From Cichorium intybus (Eukaryota > Streptophyta > Magnoliopsida > Asterales > Asteraceae), in the NCBI GenBank assembly GCA_023525715.1, contig CM042016.1, positions 81,017,382-81,081,381 of the forward strand: 64,000 nt of DNA, in the 5' to 3' direction. The notes beneath the pieces were generated by a model, which ran no database searches, was not told the origin of the DNA, and saw nothing but the letters and a program-made list of their open reading frames with translations. How positions within the stretch are numbered: the first letter of the stretch is position 1; each line of letters starts with the position of its first letter. Both the position numbers and the translations under genes were made by a program. This document shows positions 63,961-64,000 of the stretch, piece by piece.

Positions 63961-64000
63961 TAGAAGGAGGTGAATTGACACTTGCTCAGACCTCTATAAA

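Overview
This window is plant nuclear DNA, AT-rich and built almost entirely from transposable elements. The evidence is a Mutator-like (MULE) element with a MuDR-type transposase and a GRF zinc-finger gene, hAT, CACTA and LINE remnants, Ty1-copia and Ty3-gypsy LTR retrotransposons primed by initiator tRNA-Met, and decayed fragments of plant genes (SPT6, kinesin-4, extra-large G protein). I see no intact host gene. A eudicot is likely; I cannot place it further from sequence alone.

Layout. 1-16180: a 12,624-bp tandem repeat carrying a MULE. The window opens inside copy A, whose right terminal inverted repeat (TIR) ends at 3664. Copy B begins with its left TIR at 11120 and is cut off at 16180. 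Both outer ends touch the same 9-bp target duplication. Between them lie fragments of kinesin-4 and XLG genes, two CACTA remnants and a complete 1.5-kb non-autonomous hAT element (7112-8630). 16181-19335: a truncated copia 5' end, an SPT6 pseudogene that lost its catalytic-like core, and a 5'-truncated LINE with an 18-bp target duplication. 19870-22600: CACTA subterminal repeats, a possible CACTA accessory-protein remnant and an LTR. 23747-37162: a minus-strand non-autonomous LTR element interrupted by a decayed Ty3-gypsy chromovirus-like element (27614-35620, TSD TAATA) and by a MITE in its right LTR. 38165-39065: an RPA/DUF223-like pseudogene.

39407-64000 is a retrotransposon nest. A minus-strand copia LTR (39407-39885 continuing at 56967-57194) was split by a plus-strand gag-only copia derivative (39886-56961, TSD TAAAC). 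That element was itself split by a young 9.2-kb minus-strand copia element (42150-51382, TSD ATTAC) with a nearly complete gag-pol. To the right are another gag/protease stub (57960-59205) and a minus-strand relative (59206-end).

The genes do not form a host pathway; they are layers of insertion and decay. The best candidates for undescribed biology are conserved RNA-like stem-loops in non-coding parts of the retroelements. The first is a hairpin seen five times with compensating stem changes. The second is a set of leader hairpins sharing one loop sequence on different stems in the 9.2-kb copia element. The third is a tripled double-hairpin 3' of the stub gag. The gypsy LTRs also carry an array of eight short palindromes. 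All were found by eye and need computational testing.
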